Below the pieces are notes generated by a model that was not told the origin of the DNA, did not search any database, and saw only the letters and a list, made by a program, of their open reading frames with translations. Positions 1 to 6,611 of a DNA stretch of 27,581 nucleotides are shown here, piece by piece. Where the stretch lies: contig CALCBC010000038.1 in the NCBI GenBank assembly GCA_937898525.1, positions 1 to 27,581 on the forward strand, written 5' to 3'. A program made the translations under genes and the position numbers. The DNA is from an uncultured Sphingomonadales bacterium. GTDB taxonomy: Bacteria; Pseudomonadota; Alphaproteobacteria; Sphingomonadales; Sphingomonadaceae. Every line of letters begins with the position of its first letter. Position 1 is the stretch's first letter.

Positions 1-21
1 CGCCGACCAGGGTTCCGTGGA

Positions 22-1167
22 TCACTGCCGCAACAGGTCCCGCCCAACGATCAGCCGCATGACCTGGTTGGTGCCCTCGAGGATCGAGTGCACGCGCAAG
101 TCGCGCCAGAAGCGCTCGACCGGGTAGTCCATCAGGTAGCCGTAGCCGCCGTGGAGCTGGAGCGCGCGGTCGGCGACGGCGCTGCCGGTGTCGGAGGCTA
201 GGCGCTTGGCCATCGCCGCGAATCGAGTCTTGTCGGGCGCGTTGGCGGTGACCTTCGCTGCGGCGAGGTAGAGCAGGGCGCGCGCCGCCTCGAGTTCGGT
301 CGCCATGTCGGCGAGCATGAACTGGGTGTTCTGGAATTCGGCGATCGGCTTGCCGAACTGCTGGCGTTCCTTCGTGTAGCGCAGCGCCTCGTCGAGGCAG
401 CGCTGGCCGCCGCCGAGCGAACAGGCGCCGATGTTGATCCGCCCGCCGTCGAGCCCGGCCATGGCGATGCGGAATCCTTCGCCCTCGCCGCCGACGAGGT
501 TCTCCGCGGGCACGCGCACGTTGTCGAGGATCAGCGCGGCGGTCGGTTGCGCGTGCCAGCCGAGCTTGCGCTCGGGGGCGCCGAACGAGACGCCCGGCAT
601 GCCCTTCTCGATCGCAAGGCACGATATGCCACCGGCGCCCTCGCCGCCCGTGCGGACCATCGTCAGGTAGAGGTCGTTGACCCCCGCGCCGCTGATGAAC
701 TGCTTGGTCCCGTTGACCACCCAGTCGTCGCCGTCGCGCACGGCCGTGGTCTTGAGCGCCGCGGCGTCGGAGCCGGACGAAGGCTCGGTCAGGCAATAGC
801 TCGCCATCCACTCCATGCCGACGAGCCTGGGCAGGTACTTGTCCTTGACCGCCTGCGAGCCGAACCGGTCGAGCATCCAGCTGGCCATGTTGTGGATCGA
901 GAGGAACGCGCTCGTCGCCGGGCAGCCGTAAGCCATCGCCTCCATGATCAGCGCAGCCTCGAGCCGGCCGAGCCCGATCCCGCCGCTCTCCTCGGAGACG
1001 TAGATCGCCGCGAAGCCGAGCTCGGCGGCGGCCCTGATCGTGTCCTTCGGGAAGACGTGCTTCTCGTCCCACTCGGCGGCGAACGGGGTGATGTTGTCCG
1101 CCGTGAACCGCCGCGCCATGTCCTGGATGGCGAGCTGGTCATCGGTGAGGGTAAAGGGGGCGGTCAT
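22..1167 (-). CDS. Acyl-CoA dehydrogenase, isobutyryl-CoA dehydrogenase-like
   Basis: This 381-residue FAD enzyme introduces a trans 2,3 double bond into an acyl-CoA and passes electrons to electron-transfer flavoprotein. The usual three parts are visible: an alpha-helical N-terminal domain, a middle beta domain with YCLTEPSSGSD around residue 127, and a C-terminal helical domain with RQQFGKPI and LHGGYGYL. The catalytic base is probably Glu364 in LEGTNQVMR near the C-terminus, the position used by short-chain and isobutyryl-CoA dehydrogenases. Length and motifs fit the valine-degradation branch, but substrate cannot be fixed from sequence. The ATG has GGAG almost touching it, which is a poor spacing. 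The RidA gene lies upstream on the same strand across an inverted repeat, so co-transcription is uncertain. Confidence 0.92.
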   Translation of the reverse strand: MTAPFTLTDDQLAIQDMARRFTADNITPFAAEWDEKHVFPKDTIRAAAELGFAAIYVSEESGGIGLGRLEAALIMEAMAYGCPATSAFLSIHNMASWMLDRFGSQAVKDKYLPRLVGMEWMASYCLTEPSSGSDAAALKTTAVRDGDDWVVNGTKQFISGAGVNDLYLTMVRTGGEGAGGISCLAIEKGMPGVSFGAPERKLGWHAQPTAALILDNVRVPAENLVGGEGEGFRIAMAGLDGGRINIGACSLGGGQRCLDEALRYTKERQQFGKPIAEFQNTQFMLADMATELEAARALLYLAAAKVTANAPDKTRFAAMAKRLASDTGSAVADRALQLHGGYGYLMDYPVERFWRDLRVHSILEGTNQVMRLIVGRDLLRQ

Positions 1168-1175
1168 TCTCCGCG

Positions 1176-1266
1176 TCCTTCGACAGGCTCAGGACGAGCG
1201 AGGCAGGGGCCCGGAGAATGACTTCCTTCCGGGCTCACAACGCCCGCTCACGCTGAGCTTGTCGAA
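1176..1266. repeat. Palindromic intergenic element, family A
   Basis: Two 22-base arms, 1179-1200 (TTCGACAGGCTCAGGACGAG and two more bases) and 1245-1266, are inverted relative to each other and match at 18 of 22 positions. Between them a 7-base stem GCCCGGA/TCCGGGC (1209-1215 and 1228-1234) forms an inner hairpin. The GACAAGCTCAG core is a sequence I recognise as a dispersed repeat in sphingomonad genomes. It separates the RidA gene from the acyl-CoA dehydrogenase gene, both on the minus strand, and could act as a transcript-end or mRNA-stability structure. Confidence 0.7.
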
Positions 1267-1269
1267 ACA

Positions 1270-1674
1270 TCATTGACCCGAGCCGATTATCGCATCGGCC
1301 TCGATCTCGACCTTCCACCGCGGGTCTGCCAGCGCCGAGACGGCCACCAAGGTGCCCGTCGGCCGTGTCGCCTTGAGCGCGCGGCTGAAGGCGGCGCTGA
1401 CGGTCATCGCGTCGGCAATGTCGGTGACGAACATGCGAATCCGCACGACGTCGCCCATGTGTCCGCCCAGCGCCTCGATGTGCTGGCGGATCAGCTCGAA
1501 GCAGCGGTCTGCCTGTTCGCCCGCGTCTTCCTTGACCGAGCCGTCGGCCTCGACCCCGACGGTGCCCGAGACGGCAATCGTGTTGCCGACGCGGATCGCG
1601 CGGGTGAAGCCGATCTCTTCCTCGAAAGGAGAAAGCGGCGGGATGCGCTGGCGGCCGTCCGCCGGGTCAGCCAC
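1270..1674 (-). CDS. RidA/YjgF/YER057c/UK114 family protein
   Basis: The 134-residue product fits the RidA superfamily in length and pattern: EIGFTRAIRVGNTIAVSGTV near the N-terminus, RIRMFVTDI in the middle and the VSALADPRWKVEIEADAI end. Founding members hydrolyse reactive 2-aminoacrylate or other enamines and imines. This one lacks the C-terminal R(V/A)AR-type pattern of canonical RidA and has WKVEIEADA instead, so it may belong to another Rid subgroup with different chemistry. The start is GTG with GCGGAG about 8 bases upstream, and it gives the N-terminus expected for the family. Its ribosome binding site lies inside a short upstream reading frame on the same strand. Confidence 0.85.
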   Translation of the reverse strand: MADPADGRQRIPPLSPFEEEIGFTRAIRVGNTIAVSGTVGVEADGSVKEDAGEQADRCFELIRQHIEALGGHMGDVVRIRMFVTDIADAMTVSAAFSRALKATRPTGTLVAVSALADPRWKVEIEADAIIGSGQ

Positions 1675-1702
1675 GACGATCTCCGCAAGTATGCAGCGCC
1701 AT
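1667..1702 (-). CDS. Possible 11-residue upstream ORF overlapping the RidA start
   Basis: A tiny frame reads MALHTCGDRRG and stops with TGA. It has a stronger ribosome binding site (AGGAGGGAGC, 7-8 bases upstream of ATG) than the RidA gene. It ends a few bases inside the RidA coding region, in a different frame from it. It could couple translation to RidA or be chance. No similarity to known leader peptides is recognised. Confidence 0.25.
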   Translation of the reverse strand: MALHTCGDRRG

Positions 1703-1760
1703 GTCCAAAGCTCCCTCCTGTTTCTGGTGGGTCAGCTTTAGCCTGACGGCAGGCCCGGGC

Positions 1761-2048
1761 TCAACCGCAGGTTATCCGCTCTATGGTCATGGCGTCGTCG
1801 TAGGCGACGGTGACCCGGTCGGGGCGGAAGTCCATGGTCATCGCACTGCGCGGCGGGCCCCAGCGCAACTGCTTCGCGCCGGTCGCGCTCAGCACTGCGG
1901 CGCCGATGTCGGCGGTGGCCTTCTCGCCGACGAACCTCTGCGCGGCCTCGGCTTCGCAGGCGCCGCCGCTCCCGCCGTCCTCGCCGGTGGTGGCGCACGC
2001 GGCCAGCGCGAACGCGCCGAGACAAGTCGCAATCGGCCAGGTCTTCAT
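1761..2048 (-). CDS. Peptidase inhibitor I78 family lipoprotein
   Basis: This 95-residue protein starts with a lipoprotein signal peptide (MKTWPIATCLGAFALAAC, lipobox LAAC ending at Cys18), followed by a short Gly/Ser-rich linker. The mature part carries the I78 inhibitor pattern: a RFVGEKA segment, then MTMDFRPDRVTVAYDD and a terminal ITCG. Family members are small inhibitors of serine proteases related to potato inhibitor I and usually act in the periplasm or outside the cell. AAGGAG lies 6 bases before ATG. It follows another lipoprotein gene after only 11 bases, so the two are probably co-transcribed. Its target protease is unknown. Confidence 0.85.
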   Translation of the reverse strand: MKTWPIATCLGAFALAACATTGEDGGSGGACEAEAAQRFVGEKATADIGAAVLSATGAKQLRWGPPRSAMTMDFRPDRVTVAYDDAMTIERITCG

Positions 2049-2059
2049 GATCGGCTCCT

Positions 2060-2542
2060 TCAGGTGCATCGCGAGTAGCGGAACGGGCCGGGCGCAGCGT
2101 CTTCGCCGTACTCGCGGCGGATCAGCGTCGACCCGCCGTCCTGCACGTCGAGTACCATCTCGCGCTCCCAGGTCATGCCTTCGCCTTCGAAATCGAAGGT
2201 GGCGCGCAGGCGGGTCGGTTCGGCGTCCATCACCGTGTCGAGCGTGCCGACCGATTCGTAGAACCGCAGCCGCCCGGCGTCGATCTCGAGCAGGCCCTTC
2301 GCATCGCCGCGGGTCGAGGTGCAGTCCGCCGCCACGAGGCCCCAGCGGCCGCGGATCGCTTCGGGAATCTCGGTCGGGGCTGGTGTACCGGCGTCGTCGG
2401 GCTCGACCGGCGCGACCGAACTGTTGGCGGCAAGATCGCCGTTGGCCGCGGCTTCCTCGGTCGTCACGTCCGCGCCCTGCGTTCCGCCGTCGCACGCTGC
2501 CAGCGCTAGCAGCGCCGGTAACAGAAAGATGGTCCTCGTCAT
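2060..2542 (-). CDS. Small lipoprotein of unknown function
   Basis: The 160-residue product has a clear lipoprotein signal (MTRTIFLLPALLALAAC, lipobox LAAC with Cys17). A low-complexity Ala/Glu/Asp/Pro-rich linker runs to about residue 60. The folded part begins IPEAIRGRWGLVAADC and resembles the lipocalin-like or META-type pattern in which a protein is described as allowing 'W' after a GRW motif. Two cysteines, Cys74 and Cys159, could pair in the periplasm. GGGAG precedes ATG at a normal distance. It is the first gene of a probable pair with the I78 inhibitor. I do not recognise a named family. Confidence 0.75.
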   Translation of the reverse strand: MTRTIFLLPALLALAACDGGTQGADVTTEEAAANGDLAANSSVAPVEPDDAGTPAPTEIPEAIRGRWGLVAADCTSTRGDAKGLLEIDAGRLRFYESVGTLDTVMDAEPTRLRATFDFEGEGMTWEREMVLDVQDGGSTLIRREYGEDAAPGPFRYSRCT

Positions 2543-2638
2543 GGTGGCTCCCTGTCGTTTGCGCCAACAACGGTCGGCGAGCCATTCCTTTCCCGGGCCG
2601 TCGAGGCGCGCTAGAGGCGTGCCCGAGAGGAGCGCGCG

Positions 2639-3100
2639 ATGGCGGGACTGTGGTTCGAGGATTTCGAGGTCGGGCAGGTGTTCGACCATCCACTGCGGCG
2701 GACGGTGACCGAGACCGACAACCTGCTGATGAGCGCGCTCACCCACAACCCGGCGCCGCTGCATCTCGACGCCGAGTACATGAAGCAGACCGAGTACGGG
2801 AAGATCCTCGTCAACTCGTGCTTCACGCTCGGGCTGATGGTCGGGATCTCGGTCAACGACACCACGCAGGGCACCGCGGTCGCCAATCTCGGGTGGGACG
2901 AGGTACGCTTCCCGGCGCCGATCTTCGTCGGCGACACGCTGAGGATCGAGACCGAAGTGCTCGAGGTGCGCGAGAGCAAGTCTCGTCCGGCGCAGGGAAT
3001 CGTCACCTTCGCGCATCGCGCCTACAACCAGCATGACGTGCTGGTCGCACACTGCAAGCGGTCGTCCTTGCAGCGCAAGCGGCCCGCTGCTAATGATTAG
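2639..3100 (+). CDS. MaoC-like hot-dog fold acyl-CoA hydratase
   Basis: This 153-residue protein has the MaoC/R-hydratase core: FEVGQVFDHPLRRTVTETDN at the N-terminus, then LTHNPAPLHLDAEYMKQTEYG, which holds the N-P-x-H-x-D hydratase signature, and an AHRAYNQHDVLVA end. Such proteins hydrate enoyl-CoA or mesaconyl-CoA-type substrates, and single-domain members of this length are common in degradation clusters. GAGAGGAG precedes the ATG. The gene is divergent from the lipoprotein pair across 96 bases and lies 27 bases ahead of a TfdA-like dioxygenase, which suggests a shared catabolic role. The substrate is not identifiable. Confidence 0.88.
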   Translation: MAGLWFEDFEVGQVFDHPLRRTVTETDNLLMSALTHNPAPLHLDAEYMKQTEYGKILVNSCFTLGLMVGISVNDTTQGTAVANLGWDEVRFPAPIFVGDTLRIETEVLEVRESKSRPAQGIVTFAHRAYNQHDVLVAHCKRSSLQRKRPAAND

Positions 3101-3109
3101 CTTGCTAAT
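3096..3109. promoter_or_regulatory. Operator-like inverted repeat before the dioxygenase gene
   Basis: ATTAGC-TT-GCTAAT is a perfect 6+6 inverted repeat, AT-rich in a GC-rich background. It overlaps the stop codon of the MaoC gene and sits 19 bases before the dioxygenase ATG. A 9-base direct repeat GCTAATGAT (3089-3097 and 3104-3112) overlaps it. TTGCAG (3068-3073) with a 17-base gap to TAATGA (3091-3096) could be an internal promoter covered by the site. The shape is typical of MarR-type operators, but no regulator gene is in the window. Confidence 0.45.
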
Positions 3110-3127
3110 GATCTATCGGAGCCCGCA

Positions 3128-4078
3128 ATGCCGCTGAAAGTCGAACCCATCCTGTCGCGTTTCGGCGCCGAGTGCTCGGGGCTCGACCTGACCAGGCCGC
3201 TGAGCCCGGAGGAGGTCCGGCAGGTCACCGACGCGATGGACACCTGGGGTGTCACCGTATGGCGCAACACCGGCATGAACGATGAACAGCACGTCGCCTT
3301 CAGCCGCAACTTCGGCTATCTCGAGCGAGTGCCGCGACGCGAGGGCGTGCGCTACCGCCTACCCTTCCGCGAACTGTTCGACGCCTCGAACCTCACGGTC
3401 GAGGGCGAGATCACGCAGGACGCCGCGGCGATCCAGTATCGCAAGGGCGACCGCCTGTGGCACACCGACAGCGCCTTCATGGAGAAGCGCACGAGCTACT
3501 CGTTGCTGCTCGCGCACCAGGTGCCGCCCGAGGGCGGGCAGACCTGGTTTGCCGACACCCGCAGCGCCTACGACGACCTGCCGCAGGACATGAAGGACTT
3601 CCTCGAGGACAAGGTCGGGATCAACTCGCTGTGGTGGAGCCGCAAGCTCGCGGGCGCGGACATCGACGATGCCGAGATCGACGAGCGGCCCAAGGCTAAG
3701 CACCCGCTGGTTCACGTGCACAAGGGCTCGGGCCGCAAGGCGCTGTTCATCGCCGCGCACACGATGGACGTCGAGGGCATGCCGAGGGAGGAGGGCCGGG
3801 CGCTGATCCGGCAGCTGATCGAACACTGCACCCAGCCGCAGTACGTTTTCTCGGTCGACTGGAACGTCGGCGACATGGTGATCTGGGACAACCTGTGCAC
3901 GATGCACCGCGGCGGCGACTTCGACTACGCGAAGTACAAGCGCGACATGCGCCGAACGACGGTCCGCGAAGGCACCGAGCCGCACCAGATGGAAACCGGC
4001 GACGATCCGTTCAGCGAGCTGTTCTCGCGAACGCCGAAGACGGTGGATATCCAGGCGGCGCGCTACGCGGGGCGGTGA
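3128..4078 (+). CDS. TauD/TfdA family Fe(II)/2-oxoglutarate-dependent dioxygenase
   Basis: This 316-residue enzyme should couple oxidative decarboxylation of 2-oxoglutarate to hydroxylation of a substrate. The iron-binding triad is visible: His112 and Asp114 in LWHTDSAF, and His260 in CTMHRG. The 2-oxoglutarate-binding Arg is probably Arg275 or Arg276 in KRDMRRTTV. Spacing and surrounding residues (GGQTWFADTRSAYDDL) are close to 2,4-D dioxygenase TfdA, more so than to taurine dioxygenase. That suggests an ether or carboxylate substrate, but related enzymes act on many compounds. GGAG lies 6 bases before ATG. It follows the MaoC gene after 27 bases that contain a palindrome. The C-terminal 30 residues extend beyond the catalytic core. 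Confidence 0.92.
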   Translation: MPLKVEPILSRFGAECSGLDLTRPLSPEEVRQVTDAMDTWGVTVWRNTGMNDEQHVAFSRNFGYLERVPRREGVRYRLPFRELFDASNLTVEGEITQDAAAIQYRKGDRLWHTDSAFMEKRTSYSLLLAHQVPPEGGQTWFADTRSAYDDLPQDMKDFLEDKVGINSLWWSRKLAGADIDDAEIDERPKAKHPLVHVHKGSGRKALFIAAHTMDVEGMPREEGRALIRQLIEHCTQPQYVFSVDWNVGDMVIWDNLCTMHRGGDFDYAKYKRDMRRTTVREGTEPHQMETGDDPFSELFSRTPKTVDIQAARYAGR

Positions 4079-4093
4079 GCGGCGGGCTGCGGG

Positions 4094-4128
4094 CAGCAGG
4101 CAGCAGGCAGCAGGCAGCAGGCAGCAGG
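4094..4128. repeat. Tandem repeat, five copies of CAGCAGG
   Basis: Five perfect consecutive 7-base units (CAGCAGG) lie just after the dioxygenase stop codon in noncoding DNA. The unit length is not a multiple of three and no gene reads through it, so it is probably a slippage-prone microsatellite. Confidence 0.9.
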
Positions 4129-4159
4129 AAAGGCTGTCAGGCAAACCGCCGCGATGTCT

Positions 4160-4263
4160 CATCCGGCGAAAGCCGGGACCCCGTGCACCAGGCCGCGCCC
4201 TCACTCAAACGCGGCGCGAGTTGGACGGTCACCTTCGAATGCGGCGCCGGCTTTCGCCGGATG
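4160..4263. repeat. Palindromic intergenic element, family B, copy 1
   Basis: Arms 4160-4176 and 4247-4263 are perfect 17-base inverted copies. Each arm contains its own hairpin, CCGGC-GAAA-GCCGG, with a GNRA-type loop. About 70 bases separate the arms. The right arm ends 7 bases from the DUF808 stop codon and so lies at the 3' end of that transcript. A second, longer copy is at 12024-12104. Confidence 0.85.
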
Positions 4264-4270
4264 ACGGGGA

Positions 4271-5209
4271 TCAGTGGGCGGGCGCCCGCTTCGGCAGCAG
4301 GTGCATCGCGGCGACGATCCCCCCGCCGAGAACCAGCCCGAGGATCGCCGAGCCCAGCGCCCGGGCCAGCCATTCGGCGGCGCCGCTCGCCCAGGTGACC
4401 GCTGCACCGGCCGCGTGCGAGGTGGCCTCGATCCACTCCGACGCCGGCGTCAGGTGGTACTCGTGCAATCCGTGCAACACGATCCCGCCGCCGACCCACA
4501 GCATCGCCGCCGTGCCGATGGCCGACAGCGAGCGCAGCAGCGTCGGCATCGCACGGACGAGCCCGCAGCCGACGGCCTGTGACAGCCGGTCCCCCCGCTT
4601 GCTCAGGTGGAGCCCGACGTCGTCCATCTTCACGATCAGCGCGACGACCCCGTAGACGCCGAAGGTGATCGCCACGGCCACGGCCGCAAGTACCACGCCC
4701 TGCATCATCACCGACAACTCGGGCAGTTCGTTGAGCGCGATCGCGGTGATTTCGGCCGAGAGAATGAAGTCGGTGCGGATTGCGCCCGAGACCTGCCGGT
4801 CCTCGAGTTCGACCGGGTCGGTGATCGCGACCACCTCCTCGGCGTGGCTCGTGTGGGTCAGCGCCTCGAAGATCTTCTCGGTCGCCTCGAAGCACAGATA
4901 GGCACCGCCGAGCATCAGCAGCGGCGTGACCGCCCATGGCGCGAGCGCGCTGAGCGCCAGCGCGATCGGGAGCAGGAACACGAGCTTGTTGCGCAGCGAG
5001 CCCTTGGTGATCTTCCAGATGATCGGCAGCTCGCGTGCCGGGGACAGGCCGACGACGTATCTCGGGGTGACGGCCGTATCGTCGATCACGACGCCCGCGG
5101 CCTTGGTCCCGGCCTTTCCCGCCGCACCGGCAACATCGTCGACCGTGGTCGCGGCCAGCTTGGCAAGCGCTGCGACGTCGTCGAGCAGGGCTACCAGTCC
5201 GCCGGGCAT
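4271..5209 (-). CDS. DUF808 (YedI-like) inner membrane protein
   Basis: The 312-residue product matches the DUF808 family: MPGGLVALLDDVAALAK at the start, DDTAVTPRYVVGLSPARELPIIW, GSLRNKLVFLLPIALALSAL, and several long hydrophobic segments with a C-terminal hydrophobic pair. Its biochemical role is unknown; related E. coli YedI is an uncharacterised membrane protein. The chosen ATG gives the family-typical MxGGLxALLDD start and has GGAGA about 6 bases upstream; an in-frame start 12 codons earlier would add unconserved sequence. It is the only gene of its transcript, flanked downstream by the family B palindrome. Confidence 0.88.
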   Translation of the reverse strand: MPGGLVALLDDVAALAKLAATTVDDVAGAAGKAGTKAAGVVIDDTAVTPRYVVGLSPARELPIIWKITKGSLRNKLVFLLPIALALSALAPWAVTPLLMLGGAYLCFEATEKIFEALTHTSHAEEVVAITDPVELEDRQVSGAIRTDFILSAEITAIALNELPELSVMMQGVVLAAVAVAITFGVYGVVALIVKMDDVGLHLSKRGDRLSQAVGCGLVRAMPTLLRSLSAIGTAAMLWVGGGIVLHGLHEYHLTPASEWIEATSHAAGAAVTWASGAAEWLARALGSAILGLVLGGGIVAAMHLLPKRAPAH

Positions 5210-5284
5210 CGGGTCTCCATCGCAGGTTGCGCTGGTTCCTCGCAATGCCGCGGAGCCTTGGCAAGCGCTATCCGGAATAGAAAA

Positions 5285-5310
5285 CGCCCGGTCCCGTGAG
5301 GGACCGGGCG
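5285..5310 (-). terminator. Rho-independent terminator for the 27-residue peptide gene
   Basis: CGCCCGGTCCC (5285-5295) pairs perfectly with GGGACCGGGCG (5300-5310) around a 4-base loop. On the minus strand the hairpin is followed by TTTTCTATT. It lies 25 bases after the stop codon of the small peptide gene. Confidence 0.8.
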
Positions 5311-5335
5311 CTTCGGCCTTCCAAGGCGTCGCCGG

Positions 5336-5419
5336 TCAGATCAGGACGGCGCTGAACAGTACGCCGCTGATCGACGCGGCGGCGATCGCCGAGAGGAAGG
5401 CGCTCGCAAAAGTACGCAT
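5336..5419 (-). CDS. 27-residue hydrophobic peptide
   Basis: The frame reads MRTFASAFLSAIAAASISGV followed by LFSAVLI and a TGA stop. After Met-Arg-Thr the whole peptide is hydrophobic or small, enough for one membrane span. GGGGAG lies 9 bases before ATG. The gene is bounded by its own strong terminator (5285-5310) and, upstream, by an AT-rich promoter-like stretch and the terminator of the preceding operon, so it is an independent transcription unit. Small proteins beginning MRT with one hydrophobic segment are known in sphingomonads, but I cannot assign a function. A toxin-like or stress-related membrane peptide is possible but unproven. Confidence 0.65.
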   Translation of the reverse strand: MRTFASAFLSAIAAASISGVLFSAVLI

Positions 5420-5485
5420 GGAGCATCTCCCCTGTTCGCGGACGCCCCCTTGGCGTCCGGAGCGGGGCTAATGATGCGGTGCACA

Positions 5486-5514
5486 AAATTACGCAAGTGC
5501 GAAATTTTCGACAA
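5486..5514 (-). promoter_or_regulatory. Possible promoter of the 27-residue peptide gene
   Basis: On the minus strand TTGTCG (5514-5509) is followed after 17 bases by TAATTT (5491-5486). The area from 5480 to 5535 is strikingly AT-rich for this window. A 7-base stem GGACGCC/GGCGTCC (around 5440-5459) lies in the leader before the ribosome binding site and might affect translation. Confidence 0.35.
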
Positions 5515-5542
5515 GTGTTGCAAAATATTCAACAAGCAAGAA

Positions 5543-5568
5543 CGCCCGGCTCCGCGGGGAGCCGGGCG
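5543..5568 (-). terminator. Rho-independent terminator of the dha operon
   Basis: CGCCCGGCTCC (5543-5553) pairs perfectly with GGAGCCGGGCG (5558-5568) around GCGG. On the minus strand the stem is followed by TTCTTGCTTGTTG. It lies 25 bases past the dhaK stop codon and ends the four-gene operon. The first seven stem bases match the other terminator at 5285-5310, suggesting a common sequence type. Confidence 0.8.
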
Positions 5569-5593
5569 TCCAGGTTTCGCCTGACCCGGCGGG

Positions 5594-6589
5594 TCAGAAG
5601 ATGCGCGCGGCGGTCTCTGCCGGGGCGTCGAGCAGGGCTTCGAGCTCGTCGTCGACGCGCAGGATGGTGAGCGAGGCGCCGGCCATCTCGAGGCTGGTGC
5701 AGTACTCGCCGACGTAGTTGCGCACGACCTTGAAGCCCGCCTTCTCGGCGAGCTCGTGCGCCTTGGCGTAGATCACGTAGAGCTCGGTGATCGGGGTGCC
5801 GCCGAGGCCGTTGACCATGATCGCGACGCGGTCGCCGGCGTTGAACGGCACGTCCTTCGACACCGCCTCAAACAGCTCGGCAGTGATCGCGTCGGCCGGC
5901 TTGATCTTCTCGCGGCGGCGGCCCGGCTCGCCGTGGATGCCGACGCCGACTTCCATCTCGTCGTCGCCAATCTCGAAGATCGGCGTGCCCTTGGCCGGCG
6001 GGATGCAGCTGGTCAGCGCGACGCCCATCGTGCGGACGTTGTCGTTGACCTTCTTGGCGATCGCCTCGACCTCGTCGAGGCTCTTGCCCTGCTCGGCGGC
6101 CGCGCCGCAGCACTTGATGACGAAGAAGTTGCCGGCCACGCCGCGGCGGCCGACGGTGTAGAGGCTGTCTTCGACCGCGACGTCGTCATTGATCCAGAAC
6201 TGGCGCGCGTTGATGCCCTCGGCCACGGCCATCTCGGTCGCCATGTCCCAGGCCATCCGGTCGCCCTGGTAGTTGTTGACCAGCACGAGCACGCCGGCGT
6301 CCGAAGCGCACTTCTTGATCGTCTCGTAGCACGCGTCGACCGGCGGGGCGGCGAAGACCGCGCCCTGGCAGGCACCGGTCAGCATGCCCGGGCCGACCGC
6401 CATGACGTGCGCCGGCTCGTGACCCGAGCCCGAACCCTGGACGATCGAGACCTTCGAATTGTCCGGGCCGCTCTTGCGCGTGATCATCTGGAACTCGGGC
6501 GTGAACTCCAGCAGCTCCGGGTTGGCGAGCGCGATGCCCTGCATGAACTCGGGCACGAACTTGGCTGGATCGTTGACGAACTTCTTCAT
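5594..6589 (-). CDS. dhaK: Dihydroxyacetone kinase subunit DhaK (substrate-binding)
   Basis: DhaK binds a small ketose covalently as a hemiaminal to a histidine and presents it for phosphorylation by the partner subunit. The 331-residue product has the full DhaK pattern: MKKFVNDP at the start, GSGSGHEPAH (His57), VNNYQGDRMAWDMA, and VGVGIHGEPG, where His219 corresponds to the covalent substrate-binding His. A TTG two codons upstream is less likely than this ATG, which has GGGAGAGA at 7 bases. It is the last gene of an operon after dhaL (22-base gap) and is followed by a terminator. No DhaM or other PTS gene is present. The substrate could be dihydroxyacetone or another ketose such as erythrulose, because the family includes such kinases. 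Confidence 0.92.
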   Translation of the reverse strand: MKKFVNDPAKFVPEFMQGIALANPELLEFTPEFQMITRKSGPDNSKVSIVQGSGSGHEPAHVMAVGPGMLTGACQGAVFAAPPVDACYETIKKCASDAGVLVLVNNYQGDRMAWDMATEMAVAEGINARQFWINDDVAVEDSLYTVGRRGVAGNFFVIKCCGAAAEQGKSLDEVEAIAKKVNDNVRTMGVALTSCIPPAKGTPIFEIGDDEMEVGVGIHGEPGRRREKIKPADAITAELFEAVSKDVPFNAGDRVAIMVNGLGGTPITELYVIYAKAHELAEKAGFKVVRNYVGEYCTSLEMAGASLTILRVDDELEALLDAPAETAARIF

Positions 6590-6611
6590 GAGCAAATCTC
6601 TCCCTGGAATG

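Noticed and set aside
4094..4128. CAGCAGG array as a CRISPR or regulatory array
   Set aside because: Units are 7 bases with no spacers, so it is a simple tandem repeat.
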